NCBI GenBank assembly: GCA_002278935.1
Contig: NCJL01000006.1
Location: forward strand, 124,001-188,000
Direction: 5' to 3'
DNA: 64,000 nt
Source of the DNA: Gallionellales bacterium 39-52-133
GTDB taxonomy: Bacteria > Pseudomonadota > Gammaproteobacteria > Burkholderiales > Gallionellaceae
How positions within the stretch are numbered: position 1 is the first letter of the stretch; the number at the start of each line of letters is the position of its first letter. The translations under genes were made by a program, and so were the position numbers. The notes under the pieces were generated by a model, which had not been told where the DNA came from, ran no database searches, and saw nothing but the letters and a program-made list of their open reading frames with translations. Below, piece by piece: positions 15,761 through 23,770 of the stretch.

Positions 15761-17542
15761 TTAAAGCTCTTCCTGCTGTTGCAGCGCCCACATCTGCGCA
15801 TACAACCCCTGCTGCGCCAGCAGCTCGCGGTGCGTGCCGCGCTCGACGACCCGCCCCTGATCCATCACCAGTATCTGCTGGGCGTCGACTATCGTCGACA
15901 AACGGTGCGCAATCACCAGCGTGGTGCGGTCGCGCGAGACATGGCGCAACTCGGCCTGGATCGCCTTTTCCGACTTGGAATCCAGCGCCGAGGTGGCCTC
16001 GTCGAAAATCAAAATCGACGGGCGTTTTAAAATCGCGCGCGCAATTGCCACGCGCTGCTTTTCGCCGCCGGAAAGTTTCAGCCCGCGCTCCCCCACGACC
16101 GTGTCATAGCCCTTGGGCAGCGACACAATAAAGTCGTGGATATGCGCGGCCTGTGCCGCCTGCAAAATTTCTTCGTGGCTCGCATCCGGCCGCCCATAGG
16201 CAATGTTGTAGTAGATACTGTCGTTAAACAATACTGTGTCCTGCGGCACAATGCCGATGGCCGCGCGCAGGCTGGCCTGCGTCACCTCGCGTATATCCTG
16301 GCCATCGACCAGAATACGCCCGGACTGCACATCGTAAAAACGGAACAGCAGCCGCGACAATGTTGACTTGCCCGCGCCACTGGAACCCACCACTGCCACG
16401 ATATGACCCGGCGGAATATCGAAACTGACATCGGTGAGAATTTTGCGGTCGGCTTCGTAACTGAACGCCACCTGCTCAAACCGCACCGCTCCCGAGCTGA
16501 TGCTGATCGGCATTGCACCGGGCGCATCCTGCACTTCGCGATTCTCGTGCAGCAGGCTGAACATTTTTTCCATATCGATCAGCGAACTTTTTATTTCGCG
16601 GTAAACAAAGCCGAGGAAGTGCATCGGCAGATACAGCTGCAGCATGAACACGTTGACCAGCACCAGATCACCCAGCGTCATGCGCCCTTGCACCACCTCA
16701 TGCGCCGCCAGCAGCATCAGCCCGGTGACGCCCAGCGCAATGATGCCGCTCTGCCCCGCATTCAGCGTCGCCAGCGAGGTCTGGTTCTGCACCGCGGAGG
16801 TTTCCCATTTTTCCATATGCTCATCAAAGCGCCGCGCTTCAAACTGCTCGTTGCCGAAATACTTCACCGTTTCATAGTTGATCAGGCTGTCGATCGCGCG
16901 CGTGTTTGCCTTGGAATCCATCTCGTTCATCTCGCGCCGGAACACCATGCGCCACTCGGTGATCGCCAGCGTGTACACGATATACACCAGCAGGGTGGCG
17001 AAGGTGATCACCGCAAACCACACGCTGTATTTGCTGAACAGGATAAGCGCCACCAGCGCGATTTCCAGCAGCGTGGGCAGGATATTGAACAGCAGGAAGG
17101 TGAGCAGGAAGCTGATGCCCTTGGTACCTCGCTCGATATCGCGCGAGATGCCGCCGGTCTGCCGGTCCAGATGAAAACGCAAACTCAGGCTGTGCAAATG
17201 CGTAAACACCTGCAGCGCAACCTGGCGGATCGCGCGCTGCGTCACCTTGGCAAAAACCGCATCGCGCAACTCGCCAAACAGGGTACTGAACAAACGCAGC
17301 AAACCGTAGGCAACCACCAGCGCCACCGGCACCGCCAGCGCCGCCTGCGGATGATTCATCACATCGACAATCTCCTTCAGCGCCAGCGGCACCGCCACGT
17401 TGGCCAGCTTGGCCAGCACCAGCAGCACCACAGCCAGCACCACGCGCCCCTTGAATTCCAGCAGATAGGGCAGCAAGGTGCGTATCGTGCTCCAGTTGGC
17501 GCGGGCAGAAGGATCGTGATCGGGGAAATTGTGGCGGCGCAT
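15761..17542 (-). CDS. Atm1/HMT-type ABC exporter, fused permease and ATPase
   Basis: The 593-residue protein has six N-terminal membrane helices (residues about 25-310) and an ATPase domain: Walker A VVGSSGAGKSTL, ABC signature LKLSGGEKQRVAIARA, Walker B SILIFDEATSALD, switch VIAHRLSTI. NYETVKYFGNE and EIKSSLIDMEKMF are typical of the Atm1/HMT1 branch, which exports glutathione-linked sulfur or metal conjugates across the inner membrane. Export of such conjugates is inferred from the subfamily. It is monocistronic, with the PbpG gene 77 bases downstream on the same strand. Confidence 0.9.
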   Translation of the reverse strand: MRRHNFPDHDPSARANWSTIRTLLPYLLEFKGRVVLAVVLLVLAKLANVAVPLALKEIVDVMNHPQAALAVPVALVVAYGLLRLFSTLFGELRDAVFAKVTQRAIRQVALQVFTHLHSLSLRFHLDRQTGGISRDIERGTKGISFLLTFLLFNILPTLLEIALVALILFSKYSVWFAVITFATLLVYIVYTLAITEWRMVFRREMNEMDSKANTRAIDSLINYETVKYFGNEQFEARRFDEHMEKWETSAVQNQTSLATLNAGQSGIIALGVTGLMLLAAHEVVQGRMTLGDLVLVNVFMLQLYLPMHFLGFVYREIKSSLIDMEKMFSLLHENREVQDAPGAMPISISSGAVRFEQVAFSYEADRKILTDVSFDIPPGHIVAVVGSSGAGKSTLSRLLFRFYDVQSGRILVDGQDIREVTQASLRAAIGIVPQDTVLFNDSIYYNIAYGRPDASHEEILQAAQAAHIHDFIVSLPKGYDTVVGERGLKLSGGEKQRVAIARAILKRPSILIFDEATSALDSKSEKAIQAELRHVSRDRTTLVIAHRLSTIVDAQQILVMDQGRVVERGTHRELLAQQGLYAQMWALQQQEEL

Positions 17543-17928
17543 TGCGGGTATACAGATATCAGTCAGACGCCATTATAGGCGCAGGCTAACGGCAGACGAA
17601 AAAAATGGGCACCCTTGCGGATGCCCTAATTGAGTAGGAGTTACAGAAAGCTGAGTCTGGCAAACTCGAGGCCTTCGGTAATTTATATAGCAATCACCAT
17701 GCCAGAAAATTATATTTAATATAATCAATGTGTTACATATTTTCATGTTCTCCCCATTAGCCTGGATTGCACCATAACCGCACGTCCATGCACTGCTATG
17801 GATTTATCACCACAAACCCCGTGATCATTATCGCGGAGCAGTAACTACCGAGGAGGTATTAACTTGAATTGCGTTGTTGGTTTGGCCGATAAGTGCCCAT
17901 AACAGACTGTCATGGATTCAAATAGCGG
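17543..17928. other. Intergenic region left of the cassette array
   Basis: No gene is convincing here. A weak stem GGGCA/TGCCC lies near 17607. An IHF-consensus element, copy f, is at 17713-17735 (ATATTTAATATAATCAATGTG then TTA). At 17851 a perfect AGGAGG is followed by a TTG and a 12-codon frame ending at 17902, probably a remnant of a lost gene start. Confidence 0.5.
17713..17735 (+). repeat. AT-rich IHF-consensus element, copy f
   Basis: ATTTAATATA leads into AATCAATGTGTTA (17723-17735), an exact WATCAANNNNTTR match. Confidence 0.55.
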
Positions 17929-17999
17929 ACGTTGAACGTTTGACATGAGAGGCATCGCCCGGCCTGCCGGGTGACGTCCTCTCGATGGAATGGTTAGCC
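17929..17999 (-). other. attC-like recombination site of cassette 5 (end of array)
   Basis: On the reverse strand it begins GGCTAACCATTCCATCGAG (inverse core GGCTAAC) and ends CCTCTCATGTCAAACGTTCA. GAGAGG pairs with CCTCTC, and CCCGGC with GCCGGG, giving the folded attC shape. The stop codon TAA of the adjacent gene lies inside the inverse core, as is usual for cassettes. The last core (GTTCAAC) deviates, as expected where the flank is chromosomal. Confidence 0.7.
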
Positions 18000-18713
18000 C
18001 TCACCGGTGATGATAAGGCGTTGACCATTACAGTGTACATTCAGGAGAGATTGGGCAGCACAGAGCAACTCGATCTCTAGGCAACTCCACAAGTTGCCTT
18101 TTTCATTCGGTACAATGAACATACATGGGCCGCCGGGTTCACCCAGCTCAATAAACCTCTGTTCGGTTTCATTATTTGGGTTACCAAAAGTCATGTAGTT
18201 GGCCGCTCGTTCAAGTGGCTCTTGCCAAGGCTTATCGCGCTGCTCATCGAAATGAACCCCTCCGTATTTGTTTGCTACAAATAGGAGTATCTGCTCGGTC
18301 GAAAATGCTTGTCCTTCGAAGAAGACACGTTTCGTATTTAGGAATTTTCCTGGGCTGAGTCTGGTAAGCGGAGCATCAAAGGGGAAATCCGGTTCGCCAG
18401 AGTAAGGCTGTGAGGATGCATAGATCCAACGTATTGGAACCCCACCGATTGGGATGCCTCCCGCCATGAAAAACTTGATGTGCGGAGCGCTTTGCAATGC
18501 CGAGAATACTTGTGACGTGTCGGAGGTTGGTAGCTCGAACGTGACCGAAAGTTCTTTCGCTAATAAATTCAAGTTGCCGTCGATGAGCCATTTTCGAACT
18601 ATTGCAGGTGCCACGGATCGGACATGTCGTGTTGGTAGAGGGCCTTTGGAAATAAGAAGGTCGGCCATTGTGGCCAAGTCTTCTTCTAGATGCTTCTGGC
18701 GCGGCGTAGTCAT
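17994..18713 (-). CDS. Cassette-encoded protein of unknown function (239 aa)
   Basis: I do not recognise this family. The protein is soluble-looking, with no signal peptide or membrane helix. Features seen are an N-terminal helical part (HLEEDLATMADLLISKGPLP), a central GG-rich piece (FFMAGGIPIGGVPIRWIYAS) and a Cys-containing C-terminus (GPCMFIVPNEKGNLWSCLEI). It starts 8 bases after the core of the preceding attC-like site and its stop is inside the next, so it is a typical single-gene integron cassette. No promoter is evident. Confidence 0.7.
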   Translation of the reverse strand: MTTPRQKHLEEDLATMADLLISKGPLPTRHVRSVAPAIVRKWLIDGNLNLLAKELSVTFELPTSDTSQVFSALQSAPHIKFFMAGGIPIGGVPIRWIYASSQPYSGEPDFPFDAPLTRLSPGKFLNTKRVFFEGQAFSTEQILLFVANKYGGVHFDEQRDKPWQEPLERAANYMTFGNPNNETEQRFIELGEPGGPCMFIVPNEKGNLWSCLEIELLCAAQSLLNVHCNGQRLIITGEG

Positions 18714-18719
18714 ATGTGA

Positions 18720-18781
18720 GGCCTAATATAAAGTTGAGGGGCGGCCTCGCTTGAGCTTCACGCTTGAGCACAGGGTTAGCC
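18720..18781 (-). other. attC-like recombination site of cassette 4
   Basis: The reverse strand runs GGCTAACCCTGTGCTCAAGC ... CCGCCCCTCAACTTTA-TATTAGGCC. The inverse core GGCTAAC contains the upstream gene's TAA. The right arm CGCCCCTCAACTTTA is shared with the sites at 20364 and 19407. Its right core reads ATTAGGC, one base from GTTAGGC. Confidence 0.65.
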
Positions 18782-19402
18782 ACCATTTTCAAGTGACCTG
18801 AGTAGTTCAGATGTTGCCTCTGATGATGCCAGGTCAATGGATCGCATGAGTGAAATCTGATTGTCCTCCACCACCAAGACTGCGGCAAGCATGAAGACAC
18901 TCATGATTACTGCAAACCTTGGCTGCTTGAGCGCCATCTGTAACCATATTTCGCGGGACGCTGCATCTGCACCGAACCAGACAATTGAGTCTTGCCAGTC
19001 GTGGCGCTCATTCTTATCGAGAGATTCAATGTACTCAGAAAATGAGAAATTGACGCAATCTATTCGATGAGCCAGACGATTGCGCAGAGCAGCTAGGCGC
19101 TTGGCAAAGCGGCGTTGCGGTGCGTCCATGACGTGCAAATCTTTCGCGAATTGAAGTTTGCTGACTTCCCCTCCAGCCAACGGCATGACTTCAACAGTTT
19201 TGCGTATTCGCTCATCACCTAGCTTTGTGAGTAAAGCTTGTGTCACACAAGCCTCAACCAGAGCTTGAGCTTTGATGACGAGCGACCAATCGTCGCACCC
19301 CATTAACTCCTTTACGAAATCAAGGTGACCAAACAAGCGCAAGCGAACCTCAGAAAGGCTCTCCTGAAAAAGTGCATCAGCTTGGTCTCGGCGGAGGTAC
19401 AT
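18776..19402 (-). CDS. Cassette-encoded HEPN-like protein
   Basis: The 208-residue protein is mainly helical. The stretch ALVEACVTQALL, and later FAKRLAALRNRLAHRID, resembles HEPN/DUF4145-type proteins. R107-N-R-L-A-H112 fits the R-x4-H catalytic motif of HEPN ribonucleases found in toxins and defence systems. A hydrophobic run near 158-176 (FAVIMSVFMLAAVLVV) may be a buried helix or membrane segment. The ATG at 19402 is used because it follows the preceding attC core directly; a longer frame would run back through that site into the neighbour. RNase activity is inference. Confidence 0.65.
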   Translation of the reverse strand: MYLRRDQADALFQESLSEVRLRLFGHLDFVKELMGCDDWSLVIKAQALVEACVTQALLTKLGDERIRKTVEVMPLAGGEVSKLQFAKDLHVMDAPQRRFAKRLAALRNRLAHRIDCVNFSFSEYIESLDKNERHDWQDSIVWFGADAASREIWLQMALKQPRFAVIMSVFMLAAVLVVEDNQISLMRSIDLASSEATSELLRSLENGG

Positions 19403-19406
19403 GTGG

Positions 19407-19470
19407 TGGCTAGCGTAAAATTGAGGGGCGCCGATAGGCGTCCCACCCGAATGCAGGTATAGCCACTTTA
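19407..19470 (-). other. attC-like recombination site of cassette 3
   Basis: Reverse strand: GTGGCTATACCTG ... GGGACGCC-TATC-GGCGCCCC-TCAATTTTACGCTAGCC. The stem GGGACGCC/GGCGCCCC and the TCAATTTTACG arm match the other sites. The cores (GGCTATA and GCTAGCC) are degenerate by one or two bases. Confidence 0.55.
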
Positions 19471-20181
19471 CGGCAAAGGCTTCGAAACAAGGCGACTCTC
19501 CAAAACTGTGCCAACAAGCCATGTGGCGGCGGCTGGCAATAGCCAGAAGGCTAGGACAATCGCGGCCCAACTGCGAGAGGGGCTGTGCAGGAGCGTGTAC
19601 GCGAGCAAGCCTTCAAGCAATACGATCATAAAAGCGTTACCGTGCTCACGCAGATGCCGATAAGAGGTCACGTATTCAGACCCAGGCGTTGGCTGTTTGT
19701 CCTTTTCAGGAGTTACCTTCGCGCGTTCGGTCGCAAGATCTCGATAGAATTTCTCAATGACGGAAAAATTTGTAAAAAATGAAAGGAATATCAGCCCAAA
19801 CTGAATACCGACAATAAGGCCTGAACTGGCTGCCGCGATTGGCGGCAGGAATTGCCAGAATGCCACGATAGCTATCACGACCGGTATAACGAGAGCAGCG
19901 AAAAATGACAATTTTGATGATGTAATTGTCGAGACGCGCATGTGAGCGCGGGCAGTGTGAAGCGTTAGCACAGGTGAACTGGCGATGTAGCAGAAGGCAA
20001 ACCCAAGCGCAGCGAACAGACCAACGCCAAGAAACGTTGCCTCCTTTAACTCGCCAATGGAGGTCATGCTGCCCTTAAATGGAGAATGAGGTGCAGAGTT
20101 CAGAAAGGCAACGATTACAGCTCCAACAACTGTCCCAACGAAATAACGAACCGCGTAGTACTCCCACCATTTATTTTCCAT
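19468..20181 (-). CDS. Cassette-encoded inner-membrane protein of unknown function
   Basis: The 237-residue protein has about five hydrophobic segments: FVGTVVGAVIVAFL, FLGVGLFAALGFAFCYIASS, LSFFAALVIPVVIAIVAFW, SGLIVGIQFGLIFLSFF and a C-terminal pair around AIVLAFWLLPAAATWLVG. A charged cytosolic loop (DLATERAKVTPEKDKQ) separates the halves. I recognise no family. The ATG follows AAGGAAAT, 21 bases after a GTTAGCC core. The stop is beside the next attC-like site. Confidence 0.7.
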   Translation of the reverse strand: MENKWWEYYAVRYFVGTVVGAVIVAFLNSAPHSPFKGSMTSIGELKEATFLGVGLFAALGFAFCYIASSPVLTLHTARAHMRVSTITSSKLSFFAALVIPVVIAIVAFWQFLPPIAAASSGLIVGIQFGLIFLSFFTNFSVIEKFYRDLATERAKVTPEKDKQPTPGSEYVTSYRHLREHGNAFMIVLLEGLLAYTLLHSPSRSWAAIVLAFWLLPAAATWLVGTVLESRLVSKPLP

Positions 20182-20202
20182 CTGCGATTTCCTTGATTGA
20201 GG

Positions 20203-20286
20203 TGGCTAACGAGGTTGTAGAAAAAGTACTTGAGGGGTCGGATATATGATTTTTCGGGGGTCTTTCAACCCCTCCCAACTAGACGA
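20203..20286 (-). other. attC-like site with GTTAGCC core, possibly of a gene-less small cassette
   Basis: Reverse strand: CGTCTAGTTGGGAGGGGTTG ... CGACCCCTCAAGTAC ... CCTCGTTAGCC. GAGGGGT pairs with ACCCCTC and GTTAGCC is a good core. Between this site and the next at 20364 lie about 80 bases with no reading frame, so a gene-less cassette is possible. Confidence 0.5.
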
Positions 20287-20363
20287 TCATCGAATACTAC
20301 GCATTTTGAGAGGTCGAATTTGGTTCATCGCTAATCCAATTTTTCATCAAATATTTTTCTACA

Positions 20364-20428
20364 GCTTCAACGTAAAGTTGAGGGGCTCGCCCGCTTCTGG
20401 GCGGGTCCCTCTCGAACGACGGGTTGGG
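20364..20428 (-). other. attC-like recombination site of cassette 1
   Basis: Reverse strand: CCAACCCGTCGTTCGAGAGG, then CCCGC-CCAGAA-GCGGG, then CCCCTCAACTTTACGTTGA. This is the clearest attC fold in the array. GAGAGGG pairs with CCCCTC, the central CCCGC/GCGGG stem has a six-base loop, and the right core begins ACGTTGAA. Confidence 0.75.
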
Positions 20429-20451
20429 GGTGGCGAATCATGAGCGCGGTG

Positions 20452-20715
20452 TCAGCGATCAATTTCGACAGCCGAACCAGAAACATCGACCGACCCGGTA
20501 ACGGTAGCGTCAATGTCGCCGCCTCGTACCCAAACGATGGGAATTCGATTCATAAAGCTTTCAATAGCAGCCTTCTTTTCATCGGCGTTTTGAATTTTAC
20601 TGATAGCGGCCATGTCACCCCTAGTCGATGGGCCAAAGAATATCAGCTTGATTGCAATGGCGCACAGCGCAAAAGCAATGATGGAAAGAAGAACCTCCTG
20701 ACGCGTTGGTTTCAT
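20452..20715 (-). CDS. Cassette-encoded small membrane-anchored protein
   Basis: The 87-residue protein has one N-terminal membrane helix (VLLSIIAFALCAIAIKLIFF) and a short exported or cytosolic domain ending VDVSGSAVEIDR. No family is recognised. Its ATG overlaps the stop of the preceding 94-residue gene as ATGA, so translation is coupled. It is followed 24 bases later by an attC-like site. Confidence 0.6.
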   Translation of the reverse strand: MKPTRQEVLLSIIAFALCAIAIKLIFFGPSTRGDMAAISKIQNADEKKAAIESFMNRIPIVWVRGGDIDATVTGSVDVSGSAVEIDR

Positions 20716-20996
20716 GACTTTACCTTCGCGCTCATTGGCGTCACGTCACCGGAGATCATAAATGTGGAATGAGGAAATTGGTGTTTCTGAGCACTTGCTA
20801 CGAGTTGCGAAAGGATCGTGTCCGATCCTTCGGGGAGAAGTAGCCAAGAGTTTTTCGATGGTTTTTTCGGCCATCCGCGTGGCAGTGATATGGCATTGGA
20901 TTCTTTTGCGAAGGCAAACCATCTGGATGCTGCGCTTGGGTCTTCGGAAGATATACCAGGCTCTGGCATTTCTACGAAAAAAAGAAACTGTGGCAT
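20712..20996 (-). CDS. Cassette-encoded small protein of unknown function (94 aa)
   Basis: The protein begins MPQFLFFVEMPEPG and contains WFAFAKESNAISLPRGWPKK and NSWLLLPEGSDTILSQLVA. This looks like a small alpha/beta fold with a possible effector or immunity role, but no family is recognised. AAAGGAGG before the ATG is one of the strongest ribosome-binding sites in the window. Its stop overlaps the next gene's start by ATGA. Confidence 0.65.
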   Translation of the reverse strand: MPQFLFFVEMPEPGISSEDPSAASRWFAFAKESNAISLPRGWPKKPSKNSWLLLPEGSDTILSQLVASAQKHQFPHSTFMISGDVTPMSAKVKS

Positions 20997-21007
20997 GTGA
21001 ACCTCCT

Positions 21008-21124
21008 TTAGAAAAGAAACTTAAAAAGCCAGATGGAAACTTTCACGAATAGCGGAATTATGAAAAAGACAAGCAATAATACTGAGAGAATTGCAATAGT
21101 TATGTCGTCACGGCGCGATCTCAT
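21008..21124 (-). CDS. Possible 38-residue membrane peptide
   Basis: A frame from ATG at 21122-21124 to TAA at 21008 encodes MRSRRDDITIAILSVLLL followed by VFFIIPLFVKVSIWLFKFLF. This is a positively charged N-terminus followed by a hydrophobic helix. It ends just before the AAAGGAGG of the next gene, so the two would be in one transcript. The ribosome-binding site is weak (GGGG 12 bases upstream). It may be a leader peptide or a small membrane protein. Confidence 0.35.
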   Translation of the reverse strand: MRSRRDDITIAILSVLLLVFFIIPLFVKVSIWLFKFLF

Positions 21125-21414
21125 TGTACGTTACCCCAACAATAATTAGACTGACCCATCGGTCCCTATTATTAAAAATAGTGAAGCGTGAATATTTTTC
21201 ATAACCATTTGTTTTATCTGGAGCCCGGTTGATTCTGCTGTCCGCATATTAATCAATAGTACGGCCGCATTGAACCACATTAATCAACTTATGAATATAT
21301 GCCAAAGTGACTAGATAGTTTATTGTTGAATCTGGTAACAAAGTAAGGGTCGACTGTCTGCTTTGGAGCGAAATTGTGACTGTCCGTTGCTGGCCGATTT
21401 CAGACCACCCCAAT
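21125..21414. other. Gene-poor AT-rich region at the upstream end of the cassette array
   Basis: An integron integrase would be expected here, or just beyond and divergent, but no such frame exists. GTTGGGG near 21137 (reverse strand) could be a degenerate core. GTCTGCTTTGGAGCG (about 21356) with TTTCAGACC (21399) resembles a spaced inverted motif. Nothing else is recognised. Confidence 0.4.
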
Positions 21415-22581
21415 TCAAATATCATCCCGCACCCTGTGATTAATCAGCACGCCTATCAGCAGGCGCGCCAGGGTGTAGCTGATACGCATTACCAGCCAGT
21501 TAACAATATTTAATTTGCGCCACACAGAAGGCTCAACACGGTGTGATCTGAGCTGCATCTCGGCGATGAGATCGTCGCGCAGACTGGTGGCAAATGCAGC
21601 ATCCTGCACCACCAGATTGGCTTCGCGTGCCAGCCACAGGCTGAAGGGGTCGATATTGGAGGAGCCTACGGTTGCCCATTGGCTGTCCACCACCGCGACC
21701 TTGGCGTGCATGAAGCTGGCGTGATAGGCATAAATTTCTATACCGGCGCGCAGCAATTCTTCATACAGCGCCATCGTGGCGTAGTGCTGCAAACGGTATT
21801 CCACCTTGCCCTGCAAAAACAGCACGACGCGCACGCCGCGTGCGGCCGCATCCAGCAGGGCGCGGCGAAATTTTCGCCCGGGCAGGAAATAGGCGTTGGC
21901 GAGGATAATTTCATGCTGTGCGCCAGCGATGGCTTCGAGGTAGGCGCGTTCAATGTCGCGGCGATGACGCAGGCTGTCACGCATGACAAATACGACTTGT
22001 TGCTGCACTGTCACATCACGCAATAGCCGAACTTTGCGGCGTTCGCCAGGCCGGTGAAAATGCGTCCAGGCAACCAGCAGCCACAGGCGGCTCATGGATA
22101 CAGAAATATCCTGTACCACATCGCCCTCTATTTCAACCGCATAATCTAAACGCGGCACATGCAGCCCATCGGACAGGTCGTCGATGATATTGATGCCGCC
22201 GACAAATGCGGTGTGCTCGTCTATCAGTGCCAGCTTGCGATGCAGGCGGCGCAGATGATAGCGCTGCAAGCTGAAGCGCCCTACTTCTTTGCGAAACCAC
22301 AATACTTCCACGCCCGCATCGCGCATTTCCTTTACCCACGCTTCGGGTAGATCGGCCGAGCCAAATCCATCCAGCAGCAGGCGCGTAACGACACCGCGTT
22401 TGGCCGCCTGCTGCAGCGCGTTTGAAAATTGACGCCCGGTGGCATCGGCCGCATATATGTAGGTTTCCAGATAGATGGAATGTTTTGCGGCATCAATGGC
22501 GGCAAGCAGGCGCGGAAAATACTCCACCCCGTTGCGCAGCAGGGTGAGGGTATGGCCGGCAACCCGGTGGGAGCTGTTCAT
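21415..22581 (-). CDS. clsB: Cardiolipin synthase B-type phospholipase D
   Basis: The 388-residue protein has two HKD motifs: HRKLALIDEHTAFVGGIN and HAKVAVVDSQWATVGSSNID. It lacks N-terminal membrane helices, as in ClsB. ClsB joins phosphatidylglycerol units to make cardiolipin at the inner membrane. The ATG at 22581 (MNSSHRVAGHTL) follows GGAAAAC; the longer frame overlaps the upstream gene. The EEP-family gene 13 bases upstream reproduces the ybhP-clsB pair of E. coli. Confidence 0.88.
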   Translation of the reverse strand: MNSSHRVAGHTLTLLRNGVEYFPRLLAAIDAAKHSIYLETYIYAADATGRQFSNALQQAAKRGVVTRLLLDGFGSADLPEAWVKEMRDAGVEVLWFRKEVGRFSLQRYHLRRLHRKLALIDEHTAFVGGINIIDDLSDGLHVPRLDYAVEIEGDVVQDISVSMSRLWLLVAWTHFHRPGERRKVRLLRDVTVQQQVVFVMRDSLRHRRDIERAYLEAIAGAQHEIILANAYFLPGRKFRRALLDAAARGVRVVLFLQGKVEYRLQHYATMALYEELLRAGIEIYAYHASFMHAKVAVVDSQWATVGSSNIDPFSLWLAREANLVVQDAAFATSLRDDLIAEMQLRSHRVEPSVWRKLNIVNWLVMRISYTLARLLIGVLINHRVRDDI

Positions 22582-22594
22582 GATGTTTTCCGCT

Positions 22595-23344
22595 TTATGG
22601 CGATGGCAGGGATAGCGATGCCGACAGCGCGGCATGATCGGAAATTTTATTCCACGGGTAATGCGCATGCACTTCTGCCTGCTGCACGGTGAGGCCGCGC
22701 ACATAGATGCGATCCATGCGCAACAACGGCATGCCGCACGGAAAACTGAGGGCGGGTTTGCCGGATTTCACTTCAAAGGCTTCTTTCAAATGCAGGTGCT
22801 GCGCCAGCAAGTGCGTGGCATGGTTGCGCCAGTCGTTGAAGTCTCCGGCAATAATCAGTGGCTCATCGTTCGGCACGATGCGCTGCACACGTTTGACCAG
22901 CTCTTCCATCTGCTGGCCGCGTCCGCGTGCAAACAGGCCCAGATGCACACACAGGCAATGCAGCACCTTGCCGGTTCCCGGCATTTCCATTTCGCAATGC
23001 AGCACACCGCGGCTCTCGAAGCGGTGCGCTGAAATATCCTGATTGTCCCATTTCAGAATGGGGTAACGGCTGAGTATGGCATTACCGTGATGCCCCGAGC
23101 CGTATACCGAATTTTTGCCGTATGCGTGATGCAGCCAGCTCTCGTGCGCGAGAAACTCATGCTGCGGATGCGCGCCGTCAAACTGATGACGCGGTCTGGT
23201 ACGCCTGTCCGCTCCCTGCACTTCCTGCAGAAAAACGATATCCGCGTCGAGATCGCGCAGCCTCTCGCGCAATTCATGCAGCACAAAACGCCGTTTGAAT
23301 TGCGAGTAGCCCTTGTGTATGTTGTAAGTCGCTATTTTTAACAT
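22595..23344 (-). CDS. Endonuclease/exonuclease/phosphatase-family protein (YbhP-like)
   Basis: The 249-residue protein has the EEP fold motifs: IATYNIHKG with Asn, DIVFLQEVQG with metal-binding Glu, IIAGDFNDWRN and the C-terminal ISDHAAL (Asp-His). These proteins are metal-dependent phosphodiesterases acting on nucleic acids, inositol phosphates or lipids. The pairing with clsB, as in ybhP-clsB, suggests a role in phospholipid metabolism. It is the first gene of the two-gene unit. Confidence 0.85.
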   Translation of the reverse strand: MLKIATYNIHKGYSQFKRRFVLHELRERLRDLDADIVFLQEVQGADRRTRPRHQFDGAHPQHEFLAHESWLHHAYGKNSVYGSGHHGNAILSRYPILKWDNQDISAHRFESRGVLHCEMEMPGTGKVLHCLCVHLGLFARGRGQQMEELVKRVQRIVPNDEPLIIAGDFNDWRNHATHLLAQHLHLKEAFEVKSGKPALSFPCGMPLLRMDRIYVRGLTVQQAEVHAHYPWNKISDHAALSASLSLPSP

Positions 23345-23466
23345 AGTCCTGTCTGTGTGAAATTTTGATCGCGGTTTGTTTCAGGTTTGCCGGGTGCCCG
23401 GCAATATTACCTTACCTTGGGCATAATGCTGCAAGCTCAAGTGCTGCTAGACTATGCGTTATAACA

Positions 23467-23510
23467 GTAGGGTGCGCCGTGCGCACCATGGTGCGCACGG
23501 CGCACCCTAC
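23467..23510. repeat. Perfect 44-bp GC-rich palindrome
   Basis: GTAGGGTGCGCCGTGCGCAC, CATG, then the exact complement of the first arm. A degenerate copy is at 50227-50270. It lies in the 426-base gap (23345-23770) before ald, which also holds a MITE-like repeat and no gene. Confidence 0.85.
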
Positions 23511-23603
23511 ATATTTCACTACAATTTATTGATCTTTTCATAATTCATGACACATATGATTCTTCAACATTAAGAGTGAAAGGGCAGCTATTTTTGTATT
23601 TCA

Positions 23604-23715
23604 AAAACTGCAAATCCCCCCTAACCCCCCTTTGCAAAGTGGGGAACCAGTCAGACGGTGACCGGAGAAAGTTCCTCCCTTTGCAAAGGGAGGGTAGGAG
23701 GGATTTTGAACGTCA
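23604..23715. repeat. MITE-like intergenic repeat, copy 2
   Basis: Left end TGCAAATCCCCCCTAACCCC, right end GGGAGGGTAGGAGGGATTTT. Inner arms CCTTTGCAAAGTGGGG and CCCTTTGCAAAGGGAGG are themselves palindromic. It is related to the copies at 3848, 26104 and 26608. Confidence 0.8.
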
Positions 23716-23770
23716 TCAATTACGTAAAGCTCAATAGAAGCCTATTCGTTAAATTCAAGAGGCAATCAAT

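Noticed and set aside
16403..17578. 391-codon frame antisense to the ABC exporter
   Set aside because: Composition is His/Gln-rich with no motif; it is a shadow of the exporter gene.
17864..17902. 12-codon frame after a perfect AGGAGG
   Set aside because: Too short to support as a gene; no downstream gene on that strand would use it as a leader, so it is kept only as a possible remnant.
18454..18726. 90-codon frame antisense to the 239-residue cassette gene
   Set aside because: No ribosome-binding site or motif; the reverse-strand gene fits the cassette boundaries.
17929..21124. Expected integron integrase gene or attI
   Set aside because: No tyrosine-recombinase frame exists on either strand in or beside the array, so a full integron cannot be claimed.
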